Positions 1 through 12,000 of a stretch of DNA of 64,000 bases are shown piece after piece. The notes beneath the pieces are model-generated. The model was given only the letters and a program-made list of their open reading frames with translations, was not told where the DNA came from and did no database searches. This stretch comes from Pinus tabuliformis (taxonomy: Eukaryota; Streptophyta; Pinopsida; Pinales; Pinaceae). The number at the start of each line of letters is the position of its first letter. Position 1 is the stretch's first letter. A program made the position numbers and the translations under genes. The DNA is taken from the NCBI GenBank assembly GCA_031772625.1, contig CM062807.1, positions 1,152,187,007-1,152,251,006 on the forward strand, given 5' to 3'.

Positions 1-110
1 GTGGAGGCTAAGTCAAGAGATGGACGAACAAGATTAATCGACAGATGGACGGCAGAGATTAGATCACGGGCAAAAGAAACATGTGAAAATGGTAGTGGGT
101 TGGCGGAGGT

Positions 111-650
111 GGTAAGTTGTATTTTGTGTGCCCTCAAAACCATAAGCTGTATTTTGAAAATTCATGTGATTAGCCTCCCCGGGTGACACGTAACACGGGA
201 AAACCACTCTTATTGCGTGCCCTCAAGTGGATAACGATCGGATAGAAATACCATCGGGCGACACGTAGCACAGGGAAACCACTCTTATCACGTGCCCTCA
301 GGCAGATAACAATTGGATAGAAATCCACGCGATAAGGTGCAACAACTGTTGGATCAGGTGGGGCTGATCAACGGTGGAGATTGGCTAAGCTAGTTGGAGA
401 TCGGCTGAAGTGACAGTCATCGAATCAAGGGACATATCGACGGTGGAGGTTAAAGCGGGAGAAGAAAACATGCGGAAATGATGGAGTAGGTTTAGAGGGC
501 GGTAAGTTGTTTATCGCGCGCCCTCAAAGCTATAAGTGGTTTTCTAGAATTTTACGCAATTAGCCTCCCCAGGCGACATGTAGCACAGGGAAACCACTCT
601 TATCACGTGCCCTCGGGTGGATAACGATTGGACAGAAATCCACGTGATAT
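111..650. repeat. Diverged direct repeats, LTR-like
   Basis: A unit of about 70 bp, marked by GACACGTAGCACAGGGAAAC followed by CACTCTTAT and GTGCCCTC, occurs three times, near 180-250, 254-325 and 568-640. The last copy lies within a larger repeat of period about 390 bp (GGTAAGTTGT at 111 and 501). The phrase 'GGCGACACGT' also occurs in the LTRs of gypsy elements A and C further right, so this may be a worn LTR fragment of a related family. No gene is visible here. Confidence 0.6.
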
Positions 651-1156
651 GGCACGATAGTCGTCGGATCTGGCTAGGTAGATCAATGGTGGAGATTTGA
701 CCAAGTTAGTTGGTGAGTGGGTGCGCGATAGCCATCGGATTTGATGAGGTAGATTGATGGTGGGGATTTAAAGTACAAAAATTCAGTGTCAAAAGTGAAT
801 CAGGTGGCGATTGGTCGGGTTTTGTTGTGAAAGGAAATCTATGAGAAAAACCATTTAAACTGTGAATTAACAGCTTCCGCCTAAGTATTTCATGCTGAGG
901 GAGAATGAAAGGGATATGAGGGAGATCAAATGACAGGAAGAGAGTGAAGGAGCAAATAATCATGAAAGGAATAGAGTAACAATGTAGTGAACCTAGTACC
1001 TTTGTTAAAAAACAAACTACCTGTGAAAACCAAAACCCTATGTTTGTAGGGTTGTTGCAGGGTTTCTTCCTCATGTCATGATCCCAGATGGAGGAGGTGA
1101 GGCCAAGACACTTGTGGGAAACCTTGTGGATCTTTTCTTTGCTAAATTGCTAATTG
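651..1156. other. Gene-free stretch
   Basis: No supported gene. The open frames here have no recognisable protein pattern. The first part repeats phrases of the neighbouring repeat block (GATCAATGGTGGAGATT matches a phrase at 367). Confidence 0.5.
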
Positions 1157-1487
1157 AATGAAAGCATAAATGATCTACTCTACACTACTATAATGCAATT
1201 GCAACTATTTAAGCAAATGAACAGTTAAACAATAAACCTATGTAATGGAAATGCCGCTACTTAATCAAATAACCAGTTAAAACATGAATCATCTACTCTA
1301 TACTGTGGTGATGAAAATGCAACTACTTAAGAAAATAAACAACTAAACCATGAAGCTATGCTAGTGCTATAATGGAAATGAACTACTTAAGCAAATGAAT
1401 AGGAAACCATGAATCTATACTACTGTTGTAATGAAAATGCATCTAATTAAGCAAATGAACAGAAAACAAGAATCTATGCTAGCATAT
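1157..1487. repeat. Imperfect tandem array, period about 52-66 bp
   Basis: About six degenerate copies of a unit built on AAATGCAACTACTTAAGCAA followed by ATGAACAG, AAACCATGAATCTATACTAC and TGTAATGG. Copies begin near 1157, 1196, 1248, 1314, 1376 and 1433. This is a minisatellite-like block with no coding potential. Confidence 0.75.
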
Positions 1488-2326
1488 CAATACAATAAAG
1501 AGGAGCTTTGGCTGCTAGGGTTAGGCCCTAACCCAAGAGCTTCAGCCCTCTGAGTTAACTCAGTGCTGGCTCAAAACAAAACTCATCTTCATTATAAATC
1601 AAAAACTGTTACAAGACTTGTAGCTTGAAAACAAAGTAGAGTTCTACAGTGAGAAATTCAAATTCTTGCTAACTCTTGGTGACTACTGGTAACTAAAAAA
1701 ATTGAGGTCCTAAGCCTCTCTACTTATACATCTGAAGTCTCCAATGACTTCCTTCAAAATTAGGGAGGCACAGCTCCCAATTCAATGATAAACTTGTGCT
1801 TTCCCTTTCACTAGCTCAGTTGCCTTCTAGTAGGGAGGCTTGGCTCCCAACTCAAGATAAACTCGTACTTTCACTTGCTTGGCTGCCTTCTAGTACACAT
1901 GATTTTTGTACTCTCACTTGCTTGGCTACCTTCTAGTACTCCTGATTTGGTTGTTTGCACCTTCACTTGCTTGGCTGCCTTCTAGAAGGGGGGCTATTTG
2001 TACTTTCAGCTGATGGAGGGATATTCAAATGGAGGGGCAGTAAATGAGGAGGATTTACCTCCTGTAATTCCTCTCCCTTGTCCCATTCGAGTTTTTACCA
2101 AGGTCTTTACCATAGTTCCTTGCTTTTATCTTTTATCCTTGCATTTTCCTTGCTTTTATCCTTTATTCCTGCATTACATGCACATTAGACCACAAAGAAA
2201 AATATCCAACTCTACTCATCTCATAAACAAAATATAATCAAAAGTATGCAATAAGTTGTGAGAATAGTTGGTTTGACTAAGATAGGAGGTGAATTAAGGT
2301 GAATTAAGGCCCATATAATTTCTCAA
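1488..2326. repeat. Non-coding DNA with a short CTTGCTTGGCTGCCTTCTAG repeat
   Basis: Between 1798 and 1986 the phrase CACTTGCTTGGCTGCCTTCT recurs at least four times in variant form at about 45-60 bp spacing, and 'gggaggc(t/a)tggctccca' occurs twice. Near 2280 a 12-bp phrase (GGTGAATTAAGG) is tandemly doubled. No gene is supported. The block ends where the left segmental duplication begins. Confidence 0.5.
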
Positions 2327-2650
2327 TGATGGGGCTCATCACTCTGAAACACCTAGAAAAAATCTCATCTTGGAAGACATGTTTGGCTTTAGTATCGACA
2401 TCACCCTATGGGGGAGAATTGCCACACCTTGGGCAAGAAACTCATTGAACTCGCCTCTTCTAGTGCTTCGACCGTGCTTGCAATCAAGGGGGGTCACATA
2501 GCTGAATTTAATGGAAGAACTATTGGGATTGTCTCGACTACCAACCTCGTGCTAGATTCTGTCATTCTAGAGACTGAGCAGATCCAATCATGGTTTCATC
2601 AAAGAGACTGCTTGGCCTCTTCACCATCGTTAAGTAGAAAATTCTTGGGG
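2327..2650 (+). pseudogene. RPA1: RPA70 (RPA1)-like fragment, left copy
   Basis: The forward frame contains VLAIKGGHIAEFNGRTIG, then TTNLVLDS and QSWFHQRD. This is the end of DNA-binding domain B (an OB fold) of the large subunit of replication protein A, the eukaryotic single-strand DNA binding complex. Only the end of that domain is left. The upstream domains are absent and the sequence left of 2327 is unrelated, so the fragment was cut at a duplication breakpoint or by a later rearrangement. It is nearly parallel to 56017-56300, the equivalent part of the fuller right copy. It has the same order and orientation relative to the downstream CRK gene. It is a dead fragment of a host gene. Confidence 0.8.
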
Positions 2651-2789
2651 CCTTCCAAGTGGAGCCACCCACAATGTACAATCCAACATAAATTTTGGGA
2701 AATCCAAATTAAAATTGTCAAGTTTCAAGATTTTAGGTGTCAAAGAAATTTTTAATAGTGTTGAATCTATAAAAACAAGATTCAAGAGC

Positions 2790-3530
2790 AATGGAAAAGA
2801 AGATAAAAGCTTTAGTCAACACCATGTCAGTTATCGTTAATGTTTGTATGTTTATGCGTCTCTCATCTGCTAATCCTCACACTAATTTTGTTTATGATTA
2901 TTGTGGGAATAACAAATATACAAATCATAGTGCCTTCCAAAGTCATCTGAACTAGGTTACGAACTCACTGGTGACCAACGTCTATCCTAGTGGATACAAT
3001 GTATCGTCTATTCTTGTGGAGGACAACAAAACTTTTTCAGTTTATGGGCTTGTCCAGTGCTGGGGGGATTTAAACCCTTCTAATTGCCAACAATGTGCAT
3101 CTACGGAGAAATCAAGATTGCTTTAGGGATGCCATAATGCTAAACCCAGATTTATTCAATTGGACGGATGCTTCTTACGTTACGACAATTTTCAGTTTTA
3201 TTCCGATGAGATTGACACTGGGCCAGTGAATGTTCTTTGCGGACATATGAACAGTAGTCAACCACAACTATCCCCATTAGATGTTAGAAGCATGTTGTTC
3301 AATATTATCGTGAAAGCTACACATAATCCAACAATTTTCACTTCAAATTTAGTCATTGGACCTTCTAGTTTAACGAAGATTGTCTATAGTATGGCAGAGT
3401 GTTGGGAAGATCTGTCTTCAACAAACTACGGATTGTGCCTAACTTATGTCGTGGAAAATATATTCGCATGCCCAACTGGAACTCTGGGAGCACAATCTGG
3501 CTTAAGGAGTTTCTTTTTGAGTTTAATGTG
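2790..3530 (+). pseudogene. CRK exon 1 (DUF26 x2), left copy
   Basis: Begins at ATG 2790 (MEKKIK-like, matching the right copy) with a hydrophobic leader. DUF26 cysteine motifs C-X8-C-X2-C are visible: the first as CWGDLNPSNCQQC, the second as CWEDLSSTNYGLC, where the middle cysteine has become tyrosine. Two in-frame stops, at 2953-2955 and 3124-3126, break the first domain. Both sites are sense codons in the right copy. An intact frame remains from 3160 to 3531. Confidence 0.85.
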
Positions 3531-4198
3531 ATTGTAATCTGAAATTAATTTGATTATAGATTCAAGAATATTTTAAAATTTTGATTTTGGATTATTGAAA
3601 GTTTTAGAAACTTGAAATTAATTTGATTATAGATTCACGAATATTTTTAAATTTTGATTTTGGAATATTTTGAAAATTTTATATTTAGTTTAATCTAATG
3701 GTAAATCTGAAATTAATTTGATTATAGATTCAAGAATATTTTAAAATTTTGTTTTTGGAAATTTTACATTTAGTTTTTTTAATATTAGGAAAACAACTCA
3801 GTTGTCAAACCAGTAGTAGGGATAGCCATCATTGGTGTTATGGGGTAATGCAGGTTGAATCATCACTGTTATTTGTTATTCAAGGAAAACCCATACTACT
3901 TAGAATTACCTACTGGTAGTAGATAAGAGGGCAGACTTTCACTCCTGCAAGTGGCTGGGTTTTGGGTTGTTAATCTATTTCCTTAGTTCAAAGAAGATGA
4001 ACTCTTAACCAAACACAGTTGGTTTTAGAGCATGAAAATTTTACATTTAAATATTTTTCATTGAATATTTCGAGAATATTCCAAAATCTACCATATAAAA
4101 AAAAATAAAAAAAATTTACAAAAAAAATGAAACAATTTTATTTTAGTGAATTAAACTATAGCAGATTTGCTAATATTTTTATTTATTTTTGTAAATTT

Positions 4199-4351
4199 TA
4201 TGCAAAAGGCAAAATATCTAAGGTGTTGGGGATAGATTTGGGCTTAGTAGCCGCTACCATTGGATTAATTGCATCCATAGGGATATGGAAGTGGAATATC
4301 TTCTCTCATTTGAAACGTTGGGATCATAATTCTGGAACGAGAGGTCTTTAA
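4199..4351 (+). pseudogene. CRK transmembrane exon, left copy
   Basis: Encodes KVLGIDLGLVAATIGLIASI and then a basic stop-transfer stretch (WKWNIFSHLKRW). This is the single-pass membrane segment of the receptor and matches 57920-58063. One acidic residue falls within the hydrophobic run. The reading frame itself is open. Exact splice sites are not certain. Confidence 0.75.
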
Positions 4352-4502
4352 GTTGCTACTTCATTTACTGTTAAAGATTTACGATGTGTCTCATTAACTT
4401 TTTATTTTTAGTTCTTTGAAACAATTAATTATGATGCCCAAGCATTATGTGAAATAGGTATTCAAAATTCGAATAAATGCCATCTGATTGTTTTCTCAGC
4501 TG

Positions 4503-4642
4503 AGAGAGGAGAATTTACCTTATAGCCAATGATAGCGAATTCAGAACTTATTATGAATTATGATACTGTGAGACAGGATACATCATATTTTAAAACAGAG
4601 AATAAGCTTGGCGCAAGAGGCTTTGGATCCATTTTTAAAGTG
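4503..4642 (+). pseudogene. CRK juxtamembrane and glycine-loop exon, left copy
   Basis: Encodes ELIMNYDTV, then FKTENKLGARGFGSIFK, the start of the kinase domain. The loop reads GARGFG where GEGGFG is usual. There is a stop at 4523-4525 where the right copy has leucine. A GTGAGT donor follows. It shows the ancestral form of the exon that element G split in the right copy. Confidence 0.8.
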
Positions 4643-4753
4643 AGTCCTTTATAAAGTTAAGTGAAATTAAATATATTGAGGTTAGAGCTTTCAGGTAAGT
4701 AGCATAGTTATGTCGATTGCAAAATATTTGGGAATTTGATAGTCATGAGAGAG

Positions 4754-5057
4754 TGTTGAAAGGGTAGAGGAAACAAAATAGAAATTCACACATAAAACAC
4801 ATGACCTGGGACTCTTCTATTGATCACACGAAACTTGATACTTATAATGAACCCGGTGAAGGGTATTTATTCTTTTCCAACTAGCAACTTGCCTAATATA
4901 TATTGACATGCAACCACATGCAATCACACACTCAAAGTCATCTATCACTTGACTAGACTTGACTCAACACTCAAACACTTAATCACTCAATCACTCAGTT
5001 AACTAACTCTCTAAGTTTAGCTAACTCCAAATGCAGTAGTAATTACAATTTCTAACA
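4754..5057 (-). repeat. Element E 3' LTR
   Basis: 304 bp, reading TGTTAGAAATTG to TTTCAACA on the minus strand, so it has TG...CA ends. It matches 33321-33617 along most of its length. Confidence 0.8.
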
Positions 5058-5251
5058 TTCCCCCTTAATTACGACCATATGAATCAACATGACTTAATTA
5101 TCACATAATCATGCCTGTTGGTCTATGTCTCAGCTAGGCTTACAATGCCTCAAGAATTTTACAATTTTGTATTTTCTTTTTCTTTGCTTCCAAATTCTAT
5201 ATCCTCGAAATTGCTTCATTCTCTGTTGAACTTTCTTGTTGTAGGATTTAT

Positions 5252-6403
5252 TCACTTGTTGCTGCAATTTTTTTTTACTTTTCTTGAATTTGCACTGAAA
5301 CACAATATGATATTGTCTACTACATCTTCCTCTTCAAATATTAGTTCAACCATGGACTGTTGCCATAACATTGCATCTTCAAACTGTCTTCTTTGCTTTG
5401 CTTCTTGTGCTTTATATTCCTGAGTTTCTTTCTGCCATATTTCTTTATAGCAGAATCTTATGTCTTCTTGACTCCATTGCTGAAAAATGGTTTCAATGCA
5501 TTCGTCTTTGTCTTCAGAAACATCCATATCATTTTCACTTTCATCATCAAGTACTACTGGTTTTTTCCTGTAATCTGCATCAAATTTATTAACAACCTTG
5601 TGTTCAACTTTTTTGCCCATGTTGTTTTGAACACCTACATATTCAAAAACAATGTTAAAAACATCTTTAATATGACTCTCTTTAGTGAGAGCTTCCTTCT
5701 CTACATCTGCCTTCTTTTCAACTTCATTGAAACTATCTTCCACTATTATGTGGTCAGTGGATATTCTCATAAAAAACTCTTCAATCACTTTATCTTGTTC
5801 TTGATCATCAACTGCTGCTAGATCACATACTGCTTCATGAGAAGTTCCAACTGCTTCATATCTTGCTGCTACAGTGGCAACTTCAACCTTCAATGTTTCA
5901 TCAAACATTGTGCTTACCATATTGGCATAATCAATCCCTGTTTCAAAAAATAAACCACACATATCATCAACATAATGTTCATCCACACTATGGTGGGATA
6001 TTTGAGCATGCATGTGCTCATTTTCAATTTCATTGACAATTTCAACTTCACCAAATCTATTAGCTGCGGCTCGATTCACCAATTCACATGTAACTTTGCA
6101 GTTATCATCCACATGTGTTTCATCACAATGGGATTCACCATCATCTATATCATCCACGTTACAGTGGAGTCTTTGAGCATTTATCAGCTCTTGCTTTGCT
6201 TCACACACAAAGGCTTCAACTTCTCTCTTTGCAATCTTTGTTGCATCTTCTTCATCCATATGCATGCTTGCATAATGGGTTTCAATTTTATGGTCTTGAC
6301 AACCATCATCCACTTTTGAGTGGGGTTCTCCAAGCTTTGTTTTCCTCTCAGAGTCTTGCTCATATACTCTTAGATCTGCAGCTGACTTCTTTGCTTGTGA
6401 CAT
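5252..6403 (-). CDS. Acidic reading frame inside element E (fossil)
   Basis: An open frame of 383 codons on the minus strand, inside the old LTR element E, just downstream of a copia-type gag piece. It is rich in Asp, Glu, Val and His with few hydrophobic runs. It ends in a Gln/Glu-rich, coiled-coil-like tail (QEYKAQEAKQRRQFEDAMLW) and an acidic EEEDVVD stretch. I recognise no domain: no zinc knuckle, protease, integrase or RT motif. It occupies the place where gag would continue, so it may be a diverged or captured gag-side protein. Such a long open frame in an element whose LTRs differ by about 12% is notable. Function unknown. Confidence 0.5.
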   Translation of the reverse strand: MSQAKKSAADLRVYEQDSERKTKLGEPHSKVDDGCQDHKIETHYASMHMDEEDATKIAKREVEAFVCEAKQELINAQRLHCNVDDIDDGESHCDETHVDDNCKVTCELVNRAAANRFGEVEIVNEIENEHMHAQISHHSVDEHYVDDMCGLFFETGIDYANMVSTMFDETLKVEVATVAARYEAVGTSHEAVCDLAAVDDQEQDKVIEEFFMRISTDHIIVEDSFNEVEKKADVEKEALTKESHIKDVFNIVFEYVGVQNNMGKKVEHKVVNKFDADYRKKPVVLDDESENDMDVSEDKDECIETIFQQWSQEDIRFCYKEIWQKETQEYKAQEAKQRRQFEDAMLWQQSMVELIFEEEDVVDNIILCFSANSRKVKKNCSNK

Positions 6404-7102
6404 AACCTATTGTTGCATGTCACTCCCCCTTGCACCAAACTCTGCTTCCAGGAACTTCCATGCTTCCTTGGAAGTTGTAGCTTTTGCTACCTTGCACAAA
6501 CACTTCTCATCCAATGCTTGTTTTATAAAATTCAATGCTAAAGCATCACATATTACATCATATGGGTTATTAGATTCGTATTCAATTACTATTTAGCTCT
6601 AAGAAAAGTTAACACCTTGATAACCCAATGATCAAAATATTCAATTGTAAACATAGAAGGTAGTAGCAGGTCAAAGCTACACCAATAACTTCTTTGCCTT
6701 CTTCTAGACTTCTCAATTCCTCGGTTGCAGCTTGAGCTTTTCTAACGATGGCAATGATATTTGCCTCTTCTTTTCAATTTCCTTTATTAATATGCTTCAG
6801 TTGCACTTTGTGACCCATGACTGCGGTCTTCCATCTGTCTTATAGTTTCTTTCTTGATTGCATGAGGTTGCCTTCCATATCGCCCCCAAAAAAACATATA
6901 ATTTTCAATATGCACCCCCGTAAGGCATAATCTTCACCCAAAACACTGTCATGCTTGACAAAAGACCAAATAATTTTGTAGACTGACAGATTTTACAAAG
7001 CCCTAAACTCTTGTTCAATAAAATCTTTTCTTTCTCTTTTAATTCTAAGAAAAAACCTTCTTCATAAATATCTCCCAAATTATATATTTTTAAATCCCTT
7101 TC

Positions 7103-8560
7103 TAATCTGAATTGGATCCTTAAACATTTCCATGACTATTTCAAATTATGTCAGGCTTCAAAATCTTATGAATAACAAGCTTATCAAAAATGACCTCTGG
7201 ACAATGGCAATTGTTGCCAGCACGGAACAACAAGGACCCTCGATCAAAGCGCGCTGACCTTTGGCCCATGGAGAACATGCATGGATGCAAATTGGCAATC
7301 AGAAGCCCAGATCCAAAAACAAAGGTAGTTTCTTATACGTGATTAGCGATATCGCAGGGAAACACCCTCAGAGAAGGAAAAACCCCGAGCGGTCGGTCAC
7401 GAGGAAAACGGGAAACCGTGCAGAAACCGTCAGAAGGTGGGTCCTGCACTCGAAACTGGCAGGATATCGCGTGCACTTCAAGTGGTAAGCGGGTTTGGCC
7501 GAGTTCAGCGCGATGCCATACACCGGGCGACACGTGTCCAGTGGATGAGAGAGAAAACCGCTTACATCGCGTGAGTAACAGTCAAGCAACTTACTTGCGC
7601 GATATAGACAGGGACCGTAGGATCTGGAGGCTCTAGATCAACAGTGAAGAATCAACCCGATGGATGACCAGATTCGACGGGAAAATAGACTGAGGCACAT
7701 AAAGAGTTGAGGTCCAGCATGACCGATGAGCTGGCAGAAGAATCAGTTTCACGGGAAAATCCTGGAGTAACAAAAATAACGACCGTTCAAAGAAAACTGA
7801 CACTCAGTTCGTAAGGCGACAAGTGGCCACCTCTCTGTGCAGCATTACACAGCGATGATGACGCAGAGCAGGGGAATTCCAGCAGATAGAGGCAAGTGAT
7901 CTAGAGAGCCAGGAAGAGGAAACGAATAGTCAGGGAGTAGATTGGCTTTAAGCCATGAACAGACAAAGAGCAGAGGGGGGAACAGAAGTAGAGAAAGAAG
8001 TGAATCACAGAGAACAGAGAAGCTGAGCTAACCTGTAGAGCAAAGGCAACATCAAGTAGACAAAGACAGAGAGAGTCCGAGAGTCTGTGAACTCCAGAGA
8101 AGGCTTGAGAGGTTCAAGAAACTCCTCTGTGTATACCTGTCAGGTATTGAGTACCAAATTGGACTCATACCATTGAGACCAGTTGAGGTCGAGATTCAGT
8201 AAGGGGGAGTCTGTGTACTCTAGAGGCTTGGGGGATCCAAGTACCACCCTACTAATCATCATCTATTAAGTGAGACTCAAATTGAGCTCCTTATTGTAAG
8301 AACTCTGCTTTAAGACACAATAGAAAAGGCCACCACTGAAGGCTGGACCAGGAGACGTAGCCCAGGAGGATTGGGTGAACTCCTTATTAAATTTGTTGTG
8401 TTCTTGTATTTTCTTACTGTGTTTCTCTTACTATTTCAAGTGTCTGTGTATTTTGCAATCTTATCGATCCGTTGCTTAAAATAACATAGACACACCCCAA
8501 CACATGAGTCTGTAATACCTTCATTAATTAACTGAGATTATACAGAAAGATTTCAGATCA
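7103..8560 (+). repeat. Element A 5' LTR
   Basis: 1458 bp. It ends in TTTCAGATCA, directly before the primer binding site, and aligns end to end with 31272-32725. Its first bases (TAATCTGAATTGG) have drifted from the TGATCCGAATTGG of its partner. Confidence 0.9.
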
Positions 8561-8562
8561 AG

Positions 8563-8574
8563 TGGTATCAGAGC
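8563..8574 (+). other. Primer binding site of element A
   Basis: TGGTATCAGAGC, complementary to the 3' end of initiator tRNA-Met, the usual primer for many plant LTR elements. It lies two bases inside the 5' LTR. Confidence 0.85.
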
Positions 8575-10531
8575 ATTAGGATGTTAAGGTTAGACAAGCT
8601 TGTGCTGGATTTTGCTGTTGAATATTGACCAGATCAAAGCTTAAATTAGGAGAAGGAGAGTTGGTTGAGACTAACCCCGAAATTGGAAGAGTCTATCCTC
8701 AGAAGAAAATGTCAGAGGAAAGTCCCTTGGGACTAGATTCACAATTCATAGATAGTTTCTTGGGCATGAGGTCCATGGTAGAGGAAATGTATAGGGACTT
8801 TAGGAAACATAAAGATGAGGATTCATTAGGCTCCAAACAAGATAAAGGAGAAGAAAAGTCTCTCCTCCATGACCACTCAAAAGGCAAAGGGAAAGAAGAA
8901 AGCTTTCTAACACCTCCTAATAGCCTTGAACATAAAAAGAAGACATCTTTGATCAAATTAGGTGTTAAATTTGATTTACCCATATATGATGGAGAGTTGA
9001 ATGAAAAAAGCTGGATAACTGGATCAGACAAATTGATGTTTATTGCAGAGTGTAGAGTATCAACTTAGACAAGAGTAAGATTCAGTTGGCCAGCCTACGC
9101 CTTGGAGGCACTGCCTTGGTATGGTGGGAAGGCAGGACACAAGTTGACATGAAGAAACATGGTAAGATTCTTTCTGTCTGGAGTGAATTTGTTTTTGCAA
9201 TCAAAAAACAGTTCTATCCACTAGCTTACATGCAGCAAGCCATGATGAGCTGGAAAACTCTTCGCCAATTAAAAGGGCAAAGTGTACAGGGTTACACCCA
9301 AGAATTTAGGAAAAGAGATTTGATTCTAGGAATCTCTTTAGGCTCACCTGAGACTTTTTTGAAGTACATAGGTGGTCTACACAGCTACATGAGGCACACT
9401 ATCCTCATGTTTAATCCCACTAATATAGATGAGGTATATGTTCAAGCTACACATCTAGAAGCTAGAGGAAAGAATGGGAACCCAGAAGTTGGGGGATCAT
9501 CCAAACCCATTGCAAGCAAGAATAAGGAGAAAAGAAAACAGAAATGGAAAGAAAGGAAGGCTAATACTGCACAAAATACAAAGTCTTCATGCACTCACTG
9601 TAAAAAGGATGGGCATGATGATGAGCATTGTTGGATTCTACATCCGAAGCTAAGACCTAAGAAGTTTCGAGGGCAAGAAGAAGAAGACTGTTGCAACTAT
9701 TCAGAAAGATTTGGGGTCGGACTCAGGAGATGAAACAACCATTGCAGCCACAGGTATAAAGGTAAGAATTCTGAAGCGTCTACTAGTAATTCTACACAAT
9801 ATATTGATGATGAAGAAAATGAGAGAAAAAGACATGAGATTTTCCATATTCGAGTTATTTCCAAGCATCAAAAGATTGATACTTTGTTTGATAGTGGCTC
9901 ACAAGTAAATTTAATATTTGAAGCAGTTGTAAAGAAGTTGGGATTACTGACTACACCTCACAAGAAACCATACCCATTAGGTTGGTTAAGTGATAAAGCA
10001 TAACTACAAGTGACTAGACAATGTACACTTAAGTTTTCTTTTGGGTCAGCATTTGTAGATGACGTTGAGTTCGATATAGTTCCTCTGTATATATGTGGAA
10101 TTGTTTTAGGAAGTCCTTACTTGTATGATAGAAAAGCTATTTTCTATAGAGCTGAGAACAAGTATCTTCTCGTTAAATATGGAATTGAATATTTTGTAAG
10201 AGCCCTTAAACTCAAGAATAATTATACTCCCATAAACTCAGGGTAGATGAAACGAATTGTAAATTCATGCAAACAATTTTTACTGATGGTTGTAAAGGAA
10301 AAGAAACCTGATAAAACCAATGTATTTGAGGGTTGTGATGCTAAACAGCAAGTTGATTTAGAAAAAGTTGTTTCAGAGTATGATATCTTGTTTCAAGAAC
10401 CTAAAGGTCTGCCACCCAAAAAGGAAATAGTTCATGATATTAATTTGCAGCAAGATGCTCCATTGCCTAACATCGGAATGTACAAGTTGTCTGCTTTAGA
10501 GAATGCAGAAATCAAGAAGCAGGTGCAGGAG

Positions 10532-11536
10532 TGTTTCTGGGAAAACTAGTGTCTTTTCAAACGACTAGCCCTCTAGGTTTGGCAGCTACCATAGAAACAA
10601 TAGTTTAAAGCAAGTCACAATTTCTTCTATGTATAACAGATAAGAGACAAAGGGACCAACCTGGAACTTCCAACTATTCCCTTGCTTGATCTCTCTCCCC
10701 CTTGACAGAGCTTGCAACTCCTCCCTGTACTTATCCCGCTTGGAGAGTACCTGTAGAGACGCAGTAACAAAGAACCATCAAAGCATCTTGATCTATTATA
10801 TCATAAGCATTACAGAATCAAATGTATAATGAACATATAATAGCATTCACAAATAAGAACATTCACGATTGCACAATCACATGGAAGAAAACTTGAAGAA
10901 CTTTACTAAATAGAAGGGAGAATTACAACCCAGTTGTATGATCCAGCATCATCCTCCCAACATCAATCCCTCTTCACCTCATGAAATAGCAAGATCACAC
11001 CAACAATACAATGCTCTTTTCTCAAATACAAACTATCAACACTTCCTTGCAACTGACAAAATTCCAGCCTCTGGATCTCTTAGATGATGGATCCATTTAT
11101 AGATGTGTGCAAGGGTGTGAGTCATCTCTGGGGTTTTGATTAGTGTCATTCCACTTGTTACATTTGGTTCCACTTGGAGATTTCTTGGATCTCTTACTCA
11201 TCCTTGGGTGAATTCAGAGAGGCAAGTGTCATAGGAGAAGTTTCTGGAAGATTCCATGATCAACCACCTAGCAAACTGTCTTGGACATTTGTCCATCCTC
11301 GCCCATTGCACCCTATAGAAGGCCTAATCAGTATGCATCACACCTGGTCAGTGTAGCAGTCAGTATGGTTCAGTTTAGGCCATTTCTGGATGGTTTTTCA
11401 GGCAGAACTTTTGTGGAATGATGTAATCAGATTACCATGTTCTTTTAGGGTATGAAACAAATTTTTTAGGGGTTGATGAGCCCTAGTTTATCGACATATA
11501 AGTTTGGGGTTGAATTGCCCAAATATGTCTATAATA
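10532..11536 (-). repeat. Element B 3' LTR
   Basis: About 1005 bp, starting TGTTTCTGGGAAAACTAG on the + strand and matching 27518-28558. The partner holds about 35 extra bases where a GTATGCATC(A/G)CACCTG phrase is doubled. Confidence 0.85.
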
Positions 11537-12000
11537 GTTGCCCCCTAAAGCATGAAGTCGTAAATCTTGATGTCGGGTGAAATGCTTTATCATGAGGATC
11601 CGAGGTTTTGAACTGGAAGGTGACCTGTATAAGATATAATACAATACATCATCATAATATAATTTTCATGATCTAGTTGAGGCGGGCATTTCCATGCTTA
11701 GCTTTATAAATTCATTTCATGTACATAGAATAGATAGTCGTATGTATATGCAAACTGGTGATTCTTCAGATGTAGAGTCATCATCCTTGGTTCGAATGAC
11801 CATCTGTGTAGCTTCTTTGTACATTTTATGTCTTTATATCCCTGAATATATCACAACTCAGATGGATGAAACTAGATCCGGGGTCTTCAAACTCGTTCAA
11901 TCTTCACCCGATGTACAAGTCAATCGATGTGAAGAGATGTTCTAAAGTTGAACATGAAAAGACATCGCCTGAATACCAGCCAATAATGTGGGTTGTTAAT
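11537..12000 (-). other. Element B untranslated 3' region
   Basis: Sequence between the polypurine tract of B and the insertion point of C. No protein pattern on either strand. TTAAT at 11996-12000 is the target site of element C. Confidence 0.6.
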
